Part shown: one piece after another, positions 9,974-20,526 of the stretch
Numbering within the stretch: position 1 is the stretch's first letter
Layout of the letters: every line of letters begins with the position of its first letter
Source of the DNA: Cyanidiococcus yangmingshanensis
Taxonomy: Eukaryota; Rhodophyta; Bangiophyceae; Cyanidiales; Cyanidiaceae
DNA length: 64,000 nt
Direction of reading: 5' to 3'
Assembly: GCA_013995675.1 (NCBI GenBank)
Contig: VWRR01000006.1
Location: 248,001 to 312,000, forward strand
Notes under the pieces: generated by a model
What the model was told of the DNA's origin: nothing
What the model saw: only the letters and a program-made list of their open reading frames with translations
Database searches by the model: none
Program-made: the position numbers and the translations under genes

Positions 9974-12900
9974 ATGGAGCCGTACGCAAACGCTGACGCT
10001 TTGGTGCACTCTGATTCAAAGAAGAAAAAGAAAAAGAAATCGGGTGCACCAGCTTTGCCTGATTTGGGGGAAAGCAATTTCGACGGAACTGTGGGCACCT
10101 CACCAACACCGCAGGCAGCGGGGGAGCAGGAAGCCGCGTTTCCGAAATCGGGCACGGGGAAACACGCAGGACGGCAGGACGTATACGTTAGCGAGATCTC
10201 GGTACCGGCACAAAACCGCACTCAAGAGGAGCGTTTTAGAGAGCCCAACGAACCTGGTCTCAGCTCGGAAGGCCTTCCGTATGAGCGAACGCAGCGCAAG
10301 CAGTCAGTGTTTGCCGCGTTCTCTGCGCTCGCATTGTCCGACGATGATGTGTCAGAAACAGAGGAGACGCCGAGAGTTTCTGCAAAGGCACGTCAGGATC
10401 ACCAAGGCAGCAATGCCGTCTGCCTTTCGGAACCGATAAACGGCAGCGAAACGGTCACCAATACTTCGAATGAAGAGGCAGCTGCAAAATCAACGAATGG
10501 CTCTGAAGAGGTCGTGCGGGCGCCAGCAGAGTCCCGACGAACTGGTCTCGGTCGCCTTAAAAAGTCCGAACCAGATGCGACGGATGCATGGACGCCATCG
10601 GATGCATTTTCGGATACTTCCAAAAAAATCATGACAGTCAAAAAAACGAAGAATCATCCCGCGAACGAAGACGATCCTGAAATCGAAGCAATCTTGGCTG
10701 AGCTGGACGCGCTGGAGGACGACTCGTCCTCGAAGAGCAAGGCGAGCAAGAAACAGAAGCGAAAGGCCAAAAAGGCCTCCCAGCAGAGCTCTGAGGATGA
10801 CGAGACTTTCAATCAGATTCTTGCAGAATATGCGAGAGAAACTGACATTTCATCCAGTGCGTTACAAAGGGCTGAAGAGAAAAACTGGAAAGATATCCAA
10901 TCAGACCCGAGCGAAGCGACGATACTTGAGCGGGGGCGACATACGCCCGCGGATGGCCCAGAAGCCGAACTCGATTCAACGACTGAGGGCGTGAAAATGC
11001 AAATGCCCCAGGCCAGTTTCGGGCAAAAGCACTTGGGTGAAATCGAATCGAGCGATGAGGTATCGCGTTTCGAACCGGAAGCTGAACCGACGGATGCTGC
11101 CACAGAGACGCAAGGCCGACAACTCAGTGCTGCGCAGAAGAAGCGGCTGAAGAAAAAGCAGAAAGAAGCGAGCAAGAAAGCGGAAGCGGCACCTGAAGGT
11201 GACGAGGCAGCTGGTTCTGTTCCGATCGGTGCGAACAAGGCGATTGTGCGGCGCATTTTGGCAGAGCAACAACGACGCGCAGAAGAGGAAGAACGCCGCC
11301 GCCGCGAGGAGGAAGCGCGTCTCGCGCTGGAACTCGAGCGTCAACGACAAGAAGAGGAGGAGTCACGTCAGCGAGAGGAAGCTCGTCGATTAAAGAAAGA
11401 GGCTGAACGTGCTCGTCGCGAGCAACTTCGTCGCGAAGGCAAGCTTTTGAGCAAGGCGGAACGCCAGCGGAGACAACGTGTGGAAGCATTCATTCAGCAG
11501 AATATGGCCAGCGGAACAATAGCGGCTGCTAGTCTGCCCCAAGAGGCGACAAAGCTGCAAAGACGAATATACGATGATCGCAAGAAGAAATCGCGCTTGA
11601 AGACCTCCCTTCCATCGAGCTCCGAGGACGCGATGCATCTGAGCGATCGACCGAAAGACGAAGCACTTGTTTCCAATGCAGACAAACCTTCGGCAATTGC
11701 TGATTCTGCCTCGTTGGACGCTCGGGACCAAGTCTCGTCCAATGTGTTGGATGAGCTGAGTGAGTCGAGCTCGTCCGAAGAAGAACGTGCGCTATCTCTT
11801 GACTCAGAGGGCACGGCGGAAGAGGTCCCCGTTCATCGAAAAGGTCGTCCCTCGGTGGCATTGCGTCATCATTCGACAAACGTAGCGCTGAGCGCCGATG
11901 AGCGACGGCAACTTGCAGTTCGCCAGAGGCTGGCAGACGAAGCCTCTGCCCGAGCAGCAGCCACAGCAGATCGTCTGCGTTCGCCAATCATTTGCATTCT
12001 TGGACATGTTGACACGGGAAAGACCAAGCTGCTTGACAAGATACGACACACCCATGTTCAAGAGGGTGAAGCTGGTGGAATCACCCAGCAAATCGGTGCT
12101 ACGTATTTTCCAATTGAGGCAGTGCGTCAGGAGGCATCCAAGGTGAATGCCGAGCTTCGCTACCGGATTCCATCGTTGCTGATCATTGACACTCCTGGAC
12201 ATGAATCTTTCACAAATTTGCGCTCGCGCGGCTCCTCATTGTGCGATATCGCAATTCTTGTAGTAGATATCATGCATGGTCTGGAGCAGCAGACGCTAGA
12301 GTCTATTGAGCTTCTCAAGATGCGGAAGACACCTTTCATCGTTGCGCTCAACAAGGTCGACCGATTGTATGGCTGGACTCCGTGCGCAATGTCACCCATT
12401 CGGTACGCACTGGAGCAGAATGCCCAGACGCAGGCAGAGTTCGAGAAGCGCGTCGCAGAGACAAAAACTGCCTTTGCAGAAATTGGTTTCAATGCGGAGC
12501 TCTATTGGGAGAACACCGATTTTCGACGGAATCTCTCCCTGGTACCGACCTCTGCCATCAGCGGAGAGGGCATTCCGGATCTGCTGATGCTCCTGGTCCA
12601 ACTGCCGCAGCGTCTGCTCGTTGATCGACTCATGTTTGTTGATTTCCCGTATTGTACGGTCCTGGAAGTTAAGGTAATCGATGGACTCGGAACGACGATC
12701 GACGTCGTGCTCACTGGAGGTGCGCTTCATGAGGGCGATACCATCGTTGTCTGTGGTCTGGATGGGCCGATCGTCACAACCGTCCGGGCGCTCCTGACTC
12801 CGCATCCAATGAAGGAAATGCGGGTCAAAGGCCAATACATACATCACAAGCGCATCGAAGCTGCACAAGGGGTCAAGATTAGCGCAGAGGGTCTTGAAAA

Positions 12901-13753
12901 AGCCGTCGCAGGAACCCAGATGCTTGTTGCACGGAATCCAGACGAAATTGAGTATCTGAAAGAAGAAGTCATGACAGATTTGAGCACCACGCTCGCCGCA
13001 GTGGACACTTCTGGAATAGGTGTCTATGTCCAGGCGAGCACTCTCGGATCTCTTGAGGCGCTGCTCGAGTTTCTTCGGAAAGATGCAAAAATTCCCATTA
13101 GCGGCGTCAATATCGGCCCGGTGCACAAACGCGATGTGGTTCGTGCCTCGACGATGCTGGAACATCTGCCAGAGTACGCTGTCATACTAGCCTTTGACGT
13201 CAAGGTGGAACGTGAAGCACGTGAAGAGGCCGAGAACCTGGGAGTCCAAATCTTCACGGCCGATATCATATACCACCTTTTTGATCATTTCCGCAAGTAC
13301 ATGGAACAAGTGAAAGAGAGAAAGAAACGAGACGCAGAGGCAGATGTTGTCTTTCCCGTCTGTGCAACCATTCTCCCAGATAGCATATTCAACAAAAGAG
13401 ATCCGCTCATTTTCGGTGTGCATATTGATGAAGGCGTTCTGAGATGCGGCTCCAGTCTGGTTGCAGTGCATGAGGATCTTGGCCGCATGGTAGACATCGG
13501 TCGTGTTCTGAGTATTGAGTCGAACAAAAAATCCGTGACGCAAGCGCGCCGAGGGGATAATGTCGCTATCAAGGTGAGCAGTCGTCAGACGAACCATGTT
13601 ATGTACGGAAGGCAATTCGACCATACATTCAAGCTGTATAGCCGAATAACTCGGAGAGCCATCGATCTACTCAAGGAGCTTTATCGAGATGAATTAACCA
13701 AGGAAGACTGGCAACTGGTTCTGAAACTCAAGAAAATGTTCGGGGTGTTGTAG
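9974..13753 (+). CDS. eIF5B: Translation initiation factor eIF5B
   Basis: Ribosome-dependent GTPase that joins the 60S subunit at the end of initiation. From the ATG at 9974 the product is about 1259 residues. The first ~650 form a charged, low-complexity extension with lysine runs (positions 16-22) and a long Glu/Arg coiled coil around 11250-11480, typical of eukaryotic eIF5B. The G domain starts near residue 670: G1 GHVDTGKT, switch region EAGGITQQIGATYFP, G3 DTPGHESF, G4 NKVD. Domain II to IV follow, ending LKLKKMFGVL, the eIF1A-binding end. The His of DTPGHE, needed for hydrolysis, is present. The gene is a single uninterrupted frame of 3.8 kb. Confidence 0.97.
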   Translation: MEPYANADALVHSDSKKKKKKKSGAPALPDLGESNFDGTVGTSPTPQAAGEQEAAFPKSGTGKHAGRQDVYVSEISVPAQNRTQEERFREPNEPGLSSEGLPYERTQRKQSVFAAFSALALSDDDVSETEETPRVSAKARQDHQGSNAVCLSEPINGSETVTNTSNEEAAAKSTNGSEEVVRAPAESRRTGLGRLKKSEPDATDAWTPSDAFSDTSKKIMTVKKTKNHPANEDDPEIEAILAELDALEDDSSSKSKASKKQKRKAKKASQQSSEDDETFNQILAEYARETDISSSALQRAEEKNWKDIQSDPSEATILERGRHTPADGPEAELDSTTEGVKMQMPQASFGQKHLGEIESSDEVSRFEPEAEPTDAATETQGRQLSAAQKKRLKKKQKEASKKAEAAPEGDEAAGSVPIGANKAIVRRILAEQQRRAEEEERRRREEEARLALELERQRQEEEESRQREEARRLKKEAERARREQLRREGKLLSKAERQRRQRVEAFIQQNMASGTIAAASLPQEATKLQRRIYDDRKKKSRLKTSLPSSSEDAMHLSDRPKDEALVSNADKPSAIADSASLDARDQVSSNVLDELSESSSSEEERALSLDSEGTAEEVPVHRKGRPSVALRHHSTNVALSADERRQLAVRQRLADEASARAAATADRLRSPIICILGHVDTGKTKLLDKIRHTHVQEGEAGGITQQIGATYFPIEAVRQEASKVNAELRYRIPSLLIIDTPGHESFTNLRSRGSSLCDIAILVVDIMHGLEQQTLESIELLKMRKTPFIVALNKVDRLYGWTPCAMSPIRYALEQNAQTQAEFEKRVAETKTAFAEIGFNAELYWENTDFRRNLSLVPTSAISGEGIPDLLMLLVQLPQRLLVDRLMFVDFPYCTVLEVKVIDGLGTTIDVVLTGGALHEGDTIVVCGLDGPIVTTVRALLTPHPMKEMRVKGQYIHHKRIEAAQGVKISAEGLEKAVAGTQMLVARNPDEIEYLKEEVMTDLSTTLAAVDTSGIGVYVQASTLGSLEALLEFLRKDAKIPISGVNIGPVHKRDVVRASTMLEHLPEYAVILAFDVKVEREAREEAENLGVQIFTADIIYHLFDHFRKYMEQVKERKKRDAEADVVFPVCATILPDSIFNKRDPLIFGVHIDEGVLRCGSSLVAVHEDLGRMVDIGRVLSIESNKKSVTQARRGDNVAIKVSSRQTNHVMYGRQFDHTFKLYSRITRRAIDLLKELYRDELTKEDWQLVLKLKKMFGVL

Positions 13754-13790
13754 TCGCTGAATACGAGACGCTTCTCTCGTTCTCGAGCAG

Positions 13791-14181
13791 CTACGTGTGT
13801 GACTCTTGCCGGGGCCCTTTGCGGAATATCGTCATGGTAGGATACTCGTAAGACGGGACAAGCACCGCTTTCGAGCCGTGAACCATCAGCTGCGACACCA
13901 CCGCCTTAAAGATGTGGACTCGGAGGTACACCATCTTTCTCTCGGCAACGCCGCTCTGCCTCCAAAGCCGCCACTCGTTCGAGTTCCACAAGATGAATAA
14001 GTTTGCGCACCGCGCCCCAGATGGTCGGTCCATCCTCATGCAACACAGTCTGGTTGATCCGTCGGAGGCCCAATGCTTCTAGAATTCGACGTTGCTGCTC
14101 GGGGACACCGCGCAGGGATCTTCGCAGGGTCACCAAGAGCTTTGTGTCCGGAAGACAGCGAATCATTCCAGACGTCGACAT
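13791..14181 (-). CDS. Mitochondrial ribosomal protein uL30 (L30), possible frame break near the C-terminus
   Basis: The ATG at 14179-14181 gives a bacterial-type L30 core: LLVTLRRSLRGVPEQQRR, then LGLRRINQTVLHED and VRKLIHLVELERV. In a eukaryote this fits the mitochondrial large subunit. A 91-codon frame stops at 13906. A second frame, one base on, stays open to 13791 and adds about 45 residues (from KMVYLRVHIF to the end). The skip would sit near 13930-13945. Such an extension is not part of the bacterial protein, so the shorter product is equally possible. The gene lies 37 bases from the end of eIF5B, tail to tail. Confidence 0.7.
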
Positions 14182-14208
14182 TTTTCCATTGGCGGCCACG
14201 AAAAATTT

Positions 14209-14719
14209 TCAGAAATGGCTCGAAACGATAAGCCCAGTCTCTTTTCGTTCGAATTCTCTAACTAGCAAAGCGGAATTGTTTGGTGCCAGCTCGACGGGAG
14301 AATGCCGGTAGAGAACAAGTTCTCCGTTCGACCCACTTGACCCGGCTATGAAGCCTTGCAAAACCAGCCTGAGTAGCTGCAGACCACGACCGGCACCTCC
14401 ACGAGCGGCCAACTTCTGAAAACGTATTTCCTGACGAGAAGAGGATATCGACGCAACGACACCAAACTTCCCAGGGACGGCTTTCGATGGAACCTCGCTG
14501 GCGCTCCAGACGCGCGACACAGTTGCTGCAGTTTCGTCTGCGGTTATTCCTACCGTCCCAGACTACAAAATTAAAATCAGCCGATGTTTGTTCTCGTGCA
14601 GAACTACAAGCAGCGCTCCCCGAAAAGCGTTCCAGGCAACGGTGTCTTTCGAGAAACGAGAAACTGCGTCTCCCGTGGAGCTTGTCCTTGCACCTTCTCA
14701 ACGGACTCGCTGCCCGCAA
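14209..14719 (-). CDS. Hypothetical protein, frame-interrupted
   Basis: I do not recognise this protein. A minus-strand frame ending at 14209 is open from about 14542 and begins GITADETAATVSRVWSAS without an ATG. The frame one base earlier runs in from upstream and reads FNFVVWDG directly before it. Joining them requires skipping one base at about 14550, the same +1 step seen in conserved genes of this window. The combined product would be about 150 residues or more, with a Gly-rich middle and a hydrophobic stretch LQLLRLVLQGFIAG. No ATG is obvious at the left end, so the start is unknown. The gene could instead be chance frames. Confidence 0.3.
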
Positions 14720-15043
14720 TGAGCTCCCTCCAAACTATTTAATCCTGCTAGCCGACCGCTCGAGAAACCCAAACGTTGCGCTCGTTTCAGTGATGCGGTT
14801 AAGAGCCTTTCCACGACGAGTAGCAAATGGTGCCGCAAGTCTACGCGGGCACGCGGGAAAGCGACAGGTCATTTTGTTCAGTCTCAGACGAGACGAGCAG
14901 AGCTCGGACTCGTTTTGAATATCCTGGACTTGTTCAGTGCTTTCGATTGGAACTGGACAGCTGCGAATTTCGCGAAAAAGTTTCATAGAGCTGGAAGGTG
15001 GTGTTGACTTGTGTTTGATTGAGTAGCGGGACAGCGAGCTGAT

Positions 15044-16541
15044 ATGAACTGGTCACTTTCGACGAGCGTTCCGCAGCACCGCACAGAAGAGTTTGCGGCG
15101 TTGTGTGCTTCACTCGGCTTTATAATCCCAGGATCATCAAATGGAGAGCATCCGAATATTCAGATCATGCATACTGGCAGTTGGGTTTACCTGTACGGCG
15201 CGAGGAATACTGGCAAGAGTACGACCATAGCGGCCGTGCGTGCAGCGTCCGAGCGCTGCGTGCATCACTTGCACTGGTCCTATGTAAACTGCCGTGCGTT
15301 GCTCACTGGGGAGCGTTTGATGGCCGAAATAGCGCAAGGATGCTATGCATCAGCAGCAGGAAGGTTTGGCATACCTGTGGGTGCATTGCCCATGCGATGG
15401 AACTTGCCGCTCTTCGTTCATTTCGTGGCGGATCTCCTAACCCTACTGAATGAAAAAGGTGCGACGCTGATCTTGCATCTCGAAGGAGTCGAATGGCTAC
15501 GTCATTTTGAGGGTTCAGGGCGCATACTTGCTGCTTTGCAACGGTTGCCGTTCTTCGCGAATCAGGTCGGTGGCGCCGAGCACTTTTCTTTGCGGATGCC
15601 GTTGCAAGTGCTCCTCGAGGCTCGAGTTCCGCCAGAGAATCTCTTTGACCCAGTCGAGCGCTCATGCTCTCCAGATTTTGTGCTTTTCTTTCCGCCCTAC
15701 GACAGAGCTGCTTTACGAAATCTGCTTCTTGCTCGTCGATGCCAAACGCAATCGAGTCCCTCGCCAGGTATTGGAACGTTGGAGGCAGGTTACCCATCTG
15801 TTCCGGACTCGTGCACTGAAGCATTCGTGAGCACGCTACTTGATGTCCTGCATGACCTGACGAATGACTTTGCCGAGCTCTGCTTCTGGTCTGACGTTTT
15901 GTTTCCATTCTATGCGCGCGGTTGGCGCGCACTGTCAAGGACGCACGGCCTCTATTGCTTCCGCATACACTGCGTGTCTTCCCTATTTCAAGGAGGCTAT
16001 CAAACGAATTTACACTCGTTCCAGTATTTTACTGAACGAATCAAACGAGCTGCAGAACGCACATCATGAGGCGCCTCCATGGCGAATCATGCTTTGCAAA
16101 GGATCGCGCGTCTCCAAAGCGTTGCTCCTTGCTGGATACTTTGCGGCCCGTATTCCACCCAGTCACGATCGAAAGCTTTTCGAAACAAACAAAGAAAGGC
16201 AGGGATGCCAGAAACGTCGTCGACGCTACCGAGCGCGCCTCAAAGAGGCGTGTGCTATTCGGCCCTTCTCAGTGGAGCGTCTCTATCGCATCAGACATTA
16301 TATTCTCCAGCGTTACACAGATCAGGAGCAACCAGGCCTTGATCTCGCTGCATTTTACAGGACGGCTCCTTTGGGTTCTGTACTTTCTAATTTGATCTGT
16401 CATGGGTTCTTCTCCAAGGTCACCCGCTCGCGTGCAGTTGAACGACAACGGCTGCGATGTTATGTGAGCCGCGAGCTAGCCCAAGATCTCGCTAGAGAAG
16501 TCGGCATCGCTCTCGAAGACTATGTGAGCAACGTCCAATAG
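15044..16541 (+). CDS. ORC5: Origin recognition complex subunit 5 (ORC5), frame-interrupted
   Basis: AAA+ subunit of the complex that marks replication origins and loads MCM. The ATG at 15044 gives an AAA domain with Walker A GARNTGKS at residues 52-59. The Walker B region (TLILHLEGVEWL) lacks the usual Asp, as if degenerate. The first frame runs to 16069. The ORC5-typical C-terminal winged-helix region (LPYFKEAIKRIY, then VSKALLLAGYFAARIPPSHD and RPFSVERLYRIRHYIL) is one base on, ending at 16541. Homology places the change at about 15900-15960, after FPFYARGWRAL. Skipping one base joins the two halves without losing conserved sequence. ORC5 identity rests mainly on the C-terminal half (YFAARIPPSHDRKLF matches YLASYNPARTDKRFF). 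Confidence 0.85.
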
Positions 16542-17063
16542 GGGCGAGTATCCGAGATACATTCGGATATCTGTTTGCTGATCGTATAGCGTCACAATTT
16601 CGGTAGGGCACTAGTGATGATAACGAGCAAACTGCAGAAAAGCAGTCCTCAACGAAACAGCGCTCCATCGACACCGTCGCACGTACTCTTTGACGATATC
16701 ACCTGAGGGCGCTCTCCGGACCGGGCATGGAGAGGAACCACTCCAGAGACGCCAGTATCGCCCTCCGTGAACGTGTTTGGATGCTCCTCAGCCGTATGCA
16801 AAGTGTTGAGACTTGTTGCTGACGATACGTCTGGTTGACGAATCGTGATTATTGTCGCTGCGGTGCCAGAGTTTTGCTAGCGTCAGACAATCCAAATATG
16901 GACAGGGGTGTCAGAGTCTGCCTTGAAACGTCGTTCTCGCAGTTGGCTGCAAGTGCTTGAGCCTCTATCCTCTCGCGCGTACTCTTGCCGCCGAGGACCA
17001 GCGCTGGAGCGTTCGCTCCTGAGACGTACCGTCTTTGAAACTGAACCAACGCTCATCTGAAGC
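16542..17063. other. Intergenic, no gene assigned
   Basis: About 520 bases between ORC5 and a small plus-strand gene. Only short overlapping frames on the minus strand are present. Nothing recognised. Confidence 0.5.
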
Positions 17064-17417
17064 ATGCGCTGGTTGCGTTGCTTTCCGCTCACGTTGGAGG
17101 CTGGTTTTCGCTCCCCCTGGAAACAAGCGCTTTTATGGATCGCTATTGTCGGTGGGGCAGCAGCAGGGTTCAAGTTTAGCCACGAGTGGCAGGAGCGTGA
17201 GCTCATTCGAGTTCGCACTCAAATTGCCCTATTGGAGAAAGAGCTAGAGACACTCCGAGAGAGTGACCCAACCGCTCGTCGCGTAGAGCGAGCGGGGCTT
17301 TCGCAGCATAAACCCCCATGCGAGCATGAACAGGTTACAACAGAAGGGTCGGTTAACCGAATGACTGCGCCTTTGCTCCATGACACGAAGCAATGTGCAC
17401 GATATCACGAGCCGTAA
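17064..17417 (+). CDS. Small single-span membrane protein, hypothetical
   Basis: 117 codons from an ATG. A basic N-terminus (MRWLRCFPLTLEAGFRS) is followed by one membrane segment (ALLWIAIVGGAAAGFKF, about residues 23-39). A charged helical stretch likely to form a coiled coil comes next (ERELIRVRTQIALLEKEL). The layout resembles small inner-membrane assembly factors of mitochondria, but I cannot name a family. The last 50 residues are unremarkable. It lies tail to tail with the BCKDH E2 gene, 187 bases away. Confidence 0.4.
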   Translation: MRWLRCFPLTLEAGFRSPWKQALLWIAIVGGAAAGFKFSHEWQERELIRVRTQIALLEKELETLRESDPTARRVERAGLSQHKPPCEHEQVTTEGSVNRMTAPLLHDTKQCARYHEP

Positions 17418-17604
17418 GTATTGTTGTTGTGGGAACGATTGTTCGTGGAGATGCTTCGCTTTCCCTTCGACCTCAGCCGCAAAAGACTGGGAGGCAGCGA
17501 GTGCATCGTCCCTAGCGCATGGTATCGGCATTAAAGGGCCATTCGCTCGCACTTGCATGCTGTATGCGACCCGCGAACTCATCCAAAGCCCATGTCGGTG
17601 CGTC

Positions 17605-19375
17605 TTAAATGAGCATGGCTGCCGGCGACTCAATCACTTGCTTCCAGCGGGCACAAAAGTTGGCCACTGTCGCTCCGTCGATGACACGATGGTCTGCAGC
17701 GACCACAATCGTCAACACATGGGCCGCGCTGACCTGTAACAATGCCGATGGAGTTGTTTCGCTGAGGGAATCCGGTCGATCTGTTAGGAAGCGCGGTACA
17801 CGTCGGATGCGTCCCAGTGCGCTAATCGCAACTTGCTGGCACCATGATCACGGGACTGGCGTGAATGCCACCAATGCTTCCTATGTTGCTCAAAGCGAAT
17901 GTGCCACCTGAGAGATCTTCTTGCCCGAGCGTCCCTGCTTGTGCGAGCGCCTGCAGACGACGGAGTTCTCGGGCAATCTGGAACACAGAGAGCCGCTGCA
18001 CTTGTTTGATGTTCGGAACAATTAAACCACCTGGAGTGTCGATAGCAACGCTGATATTGTGATCGCGTTGGTACAGGATGTACTTTGGGTCATGCGGGTC
18101 GTCTAAGGTGGCGTTCAAGATGGGAAACCCCTCCAGAGCCATAGACGTGGCCTTGATAAAGAACGGCATATAGCTGAGCTTGCCCTGGATATGATGTTCG
18201 ACTACAGGCCCCAGCTGTTTGCGGAGGTCGATGAGACGATCAACAGTGACTTCCTCTCCGTAGACGAGATGCGGAACTGCTGCTGCTGCTGCCATGGATT
18301 TGGCCATGGCTCTACGTAACCCGCGAATTGGCTCAGAGGTGACGCTCGCTGAGAGTACTGGTCGGTCGCGTTGGACGGAGGTTCTCCGCCAGTCCTCCGG
18401 TGTGCGGCCGACGTCAGTCTCATTCGGTGCGTTCGAAGCGCTCGGACGCTCCGCTCCAGAGTCGTGAGCTGTCAATGAGGCAGCAGATGAGGCTCCCTCG
18501 TGACTGCTCAGAAAAGTTTCTAGATCGCTTTTCAAAATGCGTCCACCAGGACCGGACCCTGGTACCTGGCTCAGGTCAACTCCATGCGTACGAGCGAGAC
18601 CACGCAGCGCTGGAGTTGTCCGGACTCGCTCATGGCTTGGTTTCGGCGACGACGCTTTCTCCTCGTGCCGCTGCTGCAGTACCGCGGGGCGCTCCGGTGT
18701 TGGATGCACGGCTGCTTGGCCAACAACTCCTCGACTGTTCTCTGTCACGGATGCTGGCGATCCATCTGTCCGCTCCATTTGCGTCGGTGATTCTTCAGTA
18801 CCATCTGAAAGCTCTATAAAGCAAAGTGGTTCTCCCACTTTGGCCAAATCGCCGGTTTGATAGGGGATCCGGCGAACAATGCCCTGGAAGCGACTCGTTA
18901 TGTCCACCGTTGCCTTATCTGACTGCACCTCAACAAGTGGATCAAACTGTCGCACAAAATCACCCTCCCGAACGTACCATCGTAGAATCTCAACTTCCAC
19001 GATCCCTTCACCAATGTCGGTGAGAACAAAAGGTGTCAGTGCGGTGTCTGACCGCTGGTCTTGCTCCTGGGAACGGGTCGTATCCGCAAAACCGCGTGAG
19101 CTCGACGTTGGGCCATACCCCGAACGAGCGACTCCAAAGCGCCACGCTGATGTCCACAGAGCGCTACACGATATAGAATAAAGGTTTTTTTGTTCGAACA
19201 CTCGGAATGAGCGGAGGTTTCGCGCTCTAGACCTGGTCCAGTCGGTATCACAGGCCACGTGCTCAGTGGCTTTGGCGAGCTTCCCTGGCGCTAGGTGAAC
19301 CTCACCAGGTCGTTCTAGCCTTGTCCAGCACTTGAGCAGCCTACGCGTCAGGGCGGAGAGCTGCCTTCGCGACAT
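17605..19375 (-). CDS. DBT: Branched-chain 2-oxoacid dehydrogenase E2 (lipoamide acyltransferase), frame-interrupted
   Basis: Core acyltransferase of the mitochondrial complex degrading Leu, Ile and Val. From the ATG at 19373-19375: a long basic, Ser-rich mitochondrial presequence; a lipoyl domain with the lipoylated Lys in VQSDKATVDI; an E1/E3-binding domain (TTPALRGLARTHGVDLSQV); and the acyltransferase domain (GTFALSNIGSIGG). The first frame stops at 17822, just after SPVIMVP. The missing end is read one base further on: VAISALGRIRRVPRF, then the catalytic motif DHRVIDGA, ending at 17605. The break must lie in 17825-17847. The first frame alone would lack the catalytic His and be inactive. 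GIHASPVIM favours branched-chain E2 over pyruvate E2. Confidence 0.92.
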
Positions 19376-19654
19376 ACCGAGGCGTGCTACACGGTACACC
19401 CTGGAGCGCCTTCAAAGGCTGGCTCGGTCACTGAAGATCATGAACGGGTCAGCACCATCGGGGAGATTGACACGCGGTTTGCCGCCACCACCAGCCGCAG
19501 CTCATGATGATGCTCATCATTCATGATGCTTGTGGCTCGATAAGTTCTCCGACAGACCTCCAGGCAGAGGCTACTGGCTCTCAAATGACTCTGTGTTTCC
19601 ATGGTTCGCGACCAGTCCGAGGGAAATCGTTTTGATGGCATCTGCAAGAGACCG

Positions 19655-20287
19655 CTAGTCACATAAGGTTCGCCGGGAACCAGATGCAAGCATCAAAGCA
19701 AGGCCCTTGGCACCTGCAGAGACAACAAGCGCATCGATGGCTACCCAGGTGAGCAGAAAACCTTCGGATTCGCCTGTGGAGCGCTCGTCGACCTTGTATT
19801 CATGGAGTCGTATCTCTGAGGTCAGCCCAGCTCTTCGAATAGAATATGGTGCTGCAGGGCACGTGCTTTGGCCTACCTCGGATCGAGGAAAAACCGCATG
19901 GCCCCAGACATGAACCTCAGGGCTACGTATAAGATATCGGATGATGAGCGTGCTCTCCGGCGTCTCCTGTTCACCTTATGACGACCGAACTTGATGTATC
20001 GATGCCTCCTGCAATCCATACCGGCTCAGGCAAAGAGCGGTGTGTCGTCGTGAACATACACGAAGACGCTACAGTTTCCAGTTCGTTTCGCTGCACCCTT
20101 TGGGATATGATTTGCAGCGTCGACTCATCTGGGATGTTGAGCTACCCACGAAATCGTCTCGAGCTCTTGGGCATGCAGAGGAGCAAACTTCCGGACCTGT
20201 CGATCGTTGTACGTCATGCAACATCGTGAAATGAACGCTGTGAATAACTGAACCGTTCTGGAAGACTTTCACTGTATCCGATTCCAT
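19655..20287 (-). CDS. Unidentified protein, three apparent +1 frame steps
   Basis: I do not recognise the family. An ATG at 20285-20287 opens MESDTVKVFQNGSVIHSVHF. Further on, protein-like segments continue in successive frames, each one base ahead of the last. They include VRKFAPLHAQELETISWVAQ, then LQIISQRVQRNELETVASS and PVWIAGGIDTSSSVVI, then TPESTLIIRYLIRSPEVHVW and GFLLTWVAIDALVVSAGAK, ending at 19655. The second step must lie in 20128-20142, and the third is pinned to 19974-19980. The last segment is a 105-codon open stretch with no start codon of its own, which argues for a real gene. It is head to head with the mannose-1-phosphate guanylyltransferase gene and follows it by 239 bases. 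Confidence 0.45.
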
Positions 20288-20526
20288 ACTAATGTGCTCG
20301 AAAGCCACAGCAAAGGATTTTGGTGACCCAGAAAGCCAATCTCGTCATGAAGCAAGAAATAGGAAGCCTCGAATAGCGAACCGCATCCATGAGAGGCACG
20401 TCCGTTTCCCGAAAACGGCAACATGACTCGAAGCCAGCATGTGGTGAACATTCTCGTTCAGACAGACGTTCGTTTTGCGTGGTGTGGTTTCGGGTCTATA
20501 GTTTCTTGGGTCAGAACGGCTCAACA

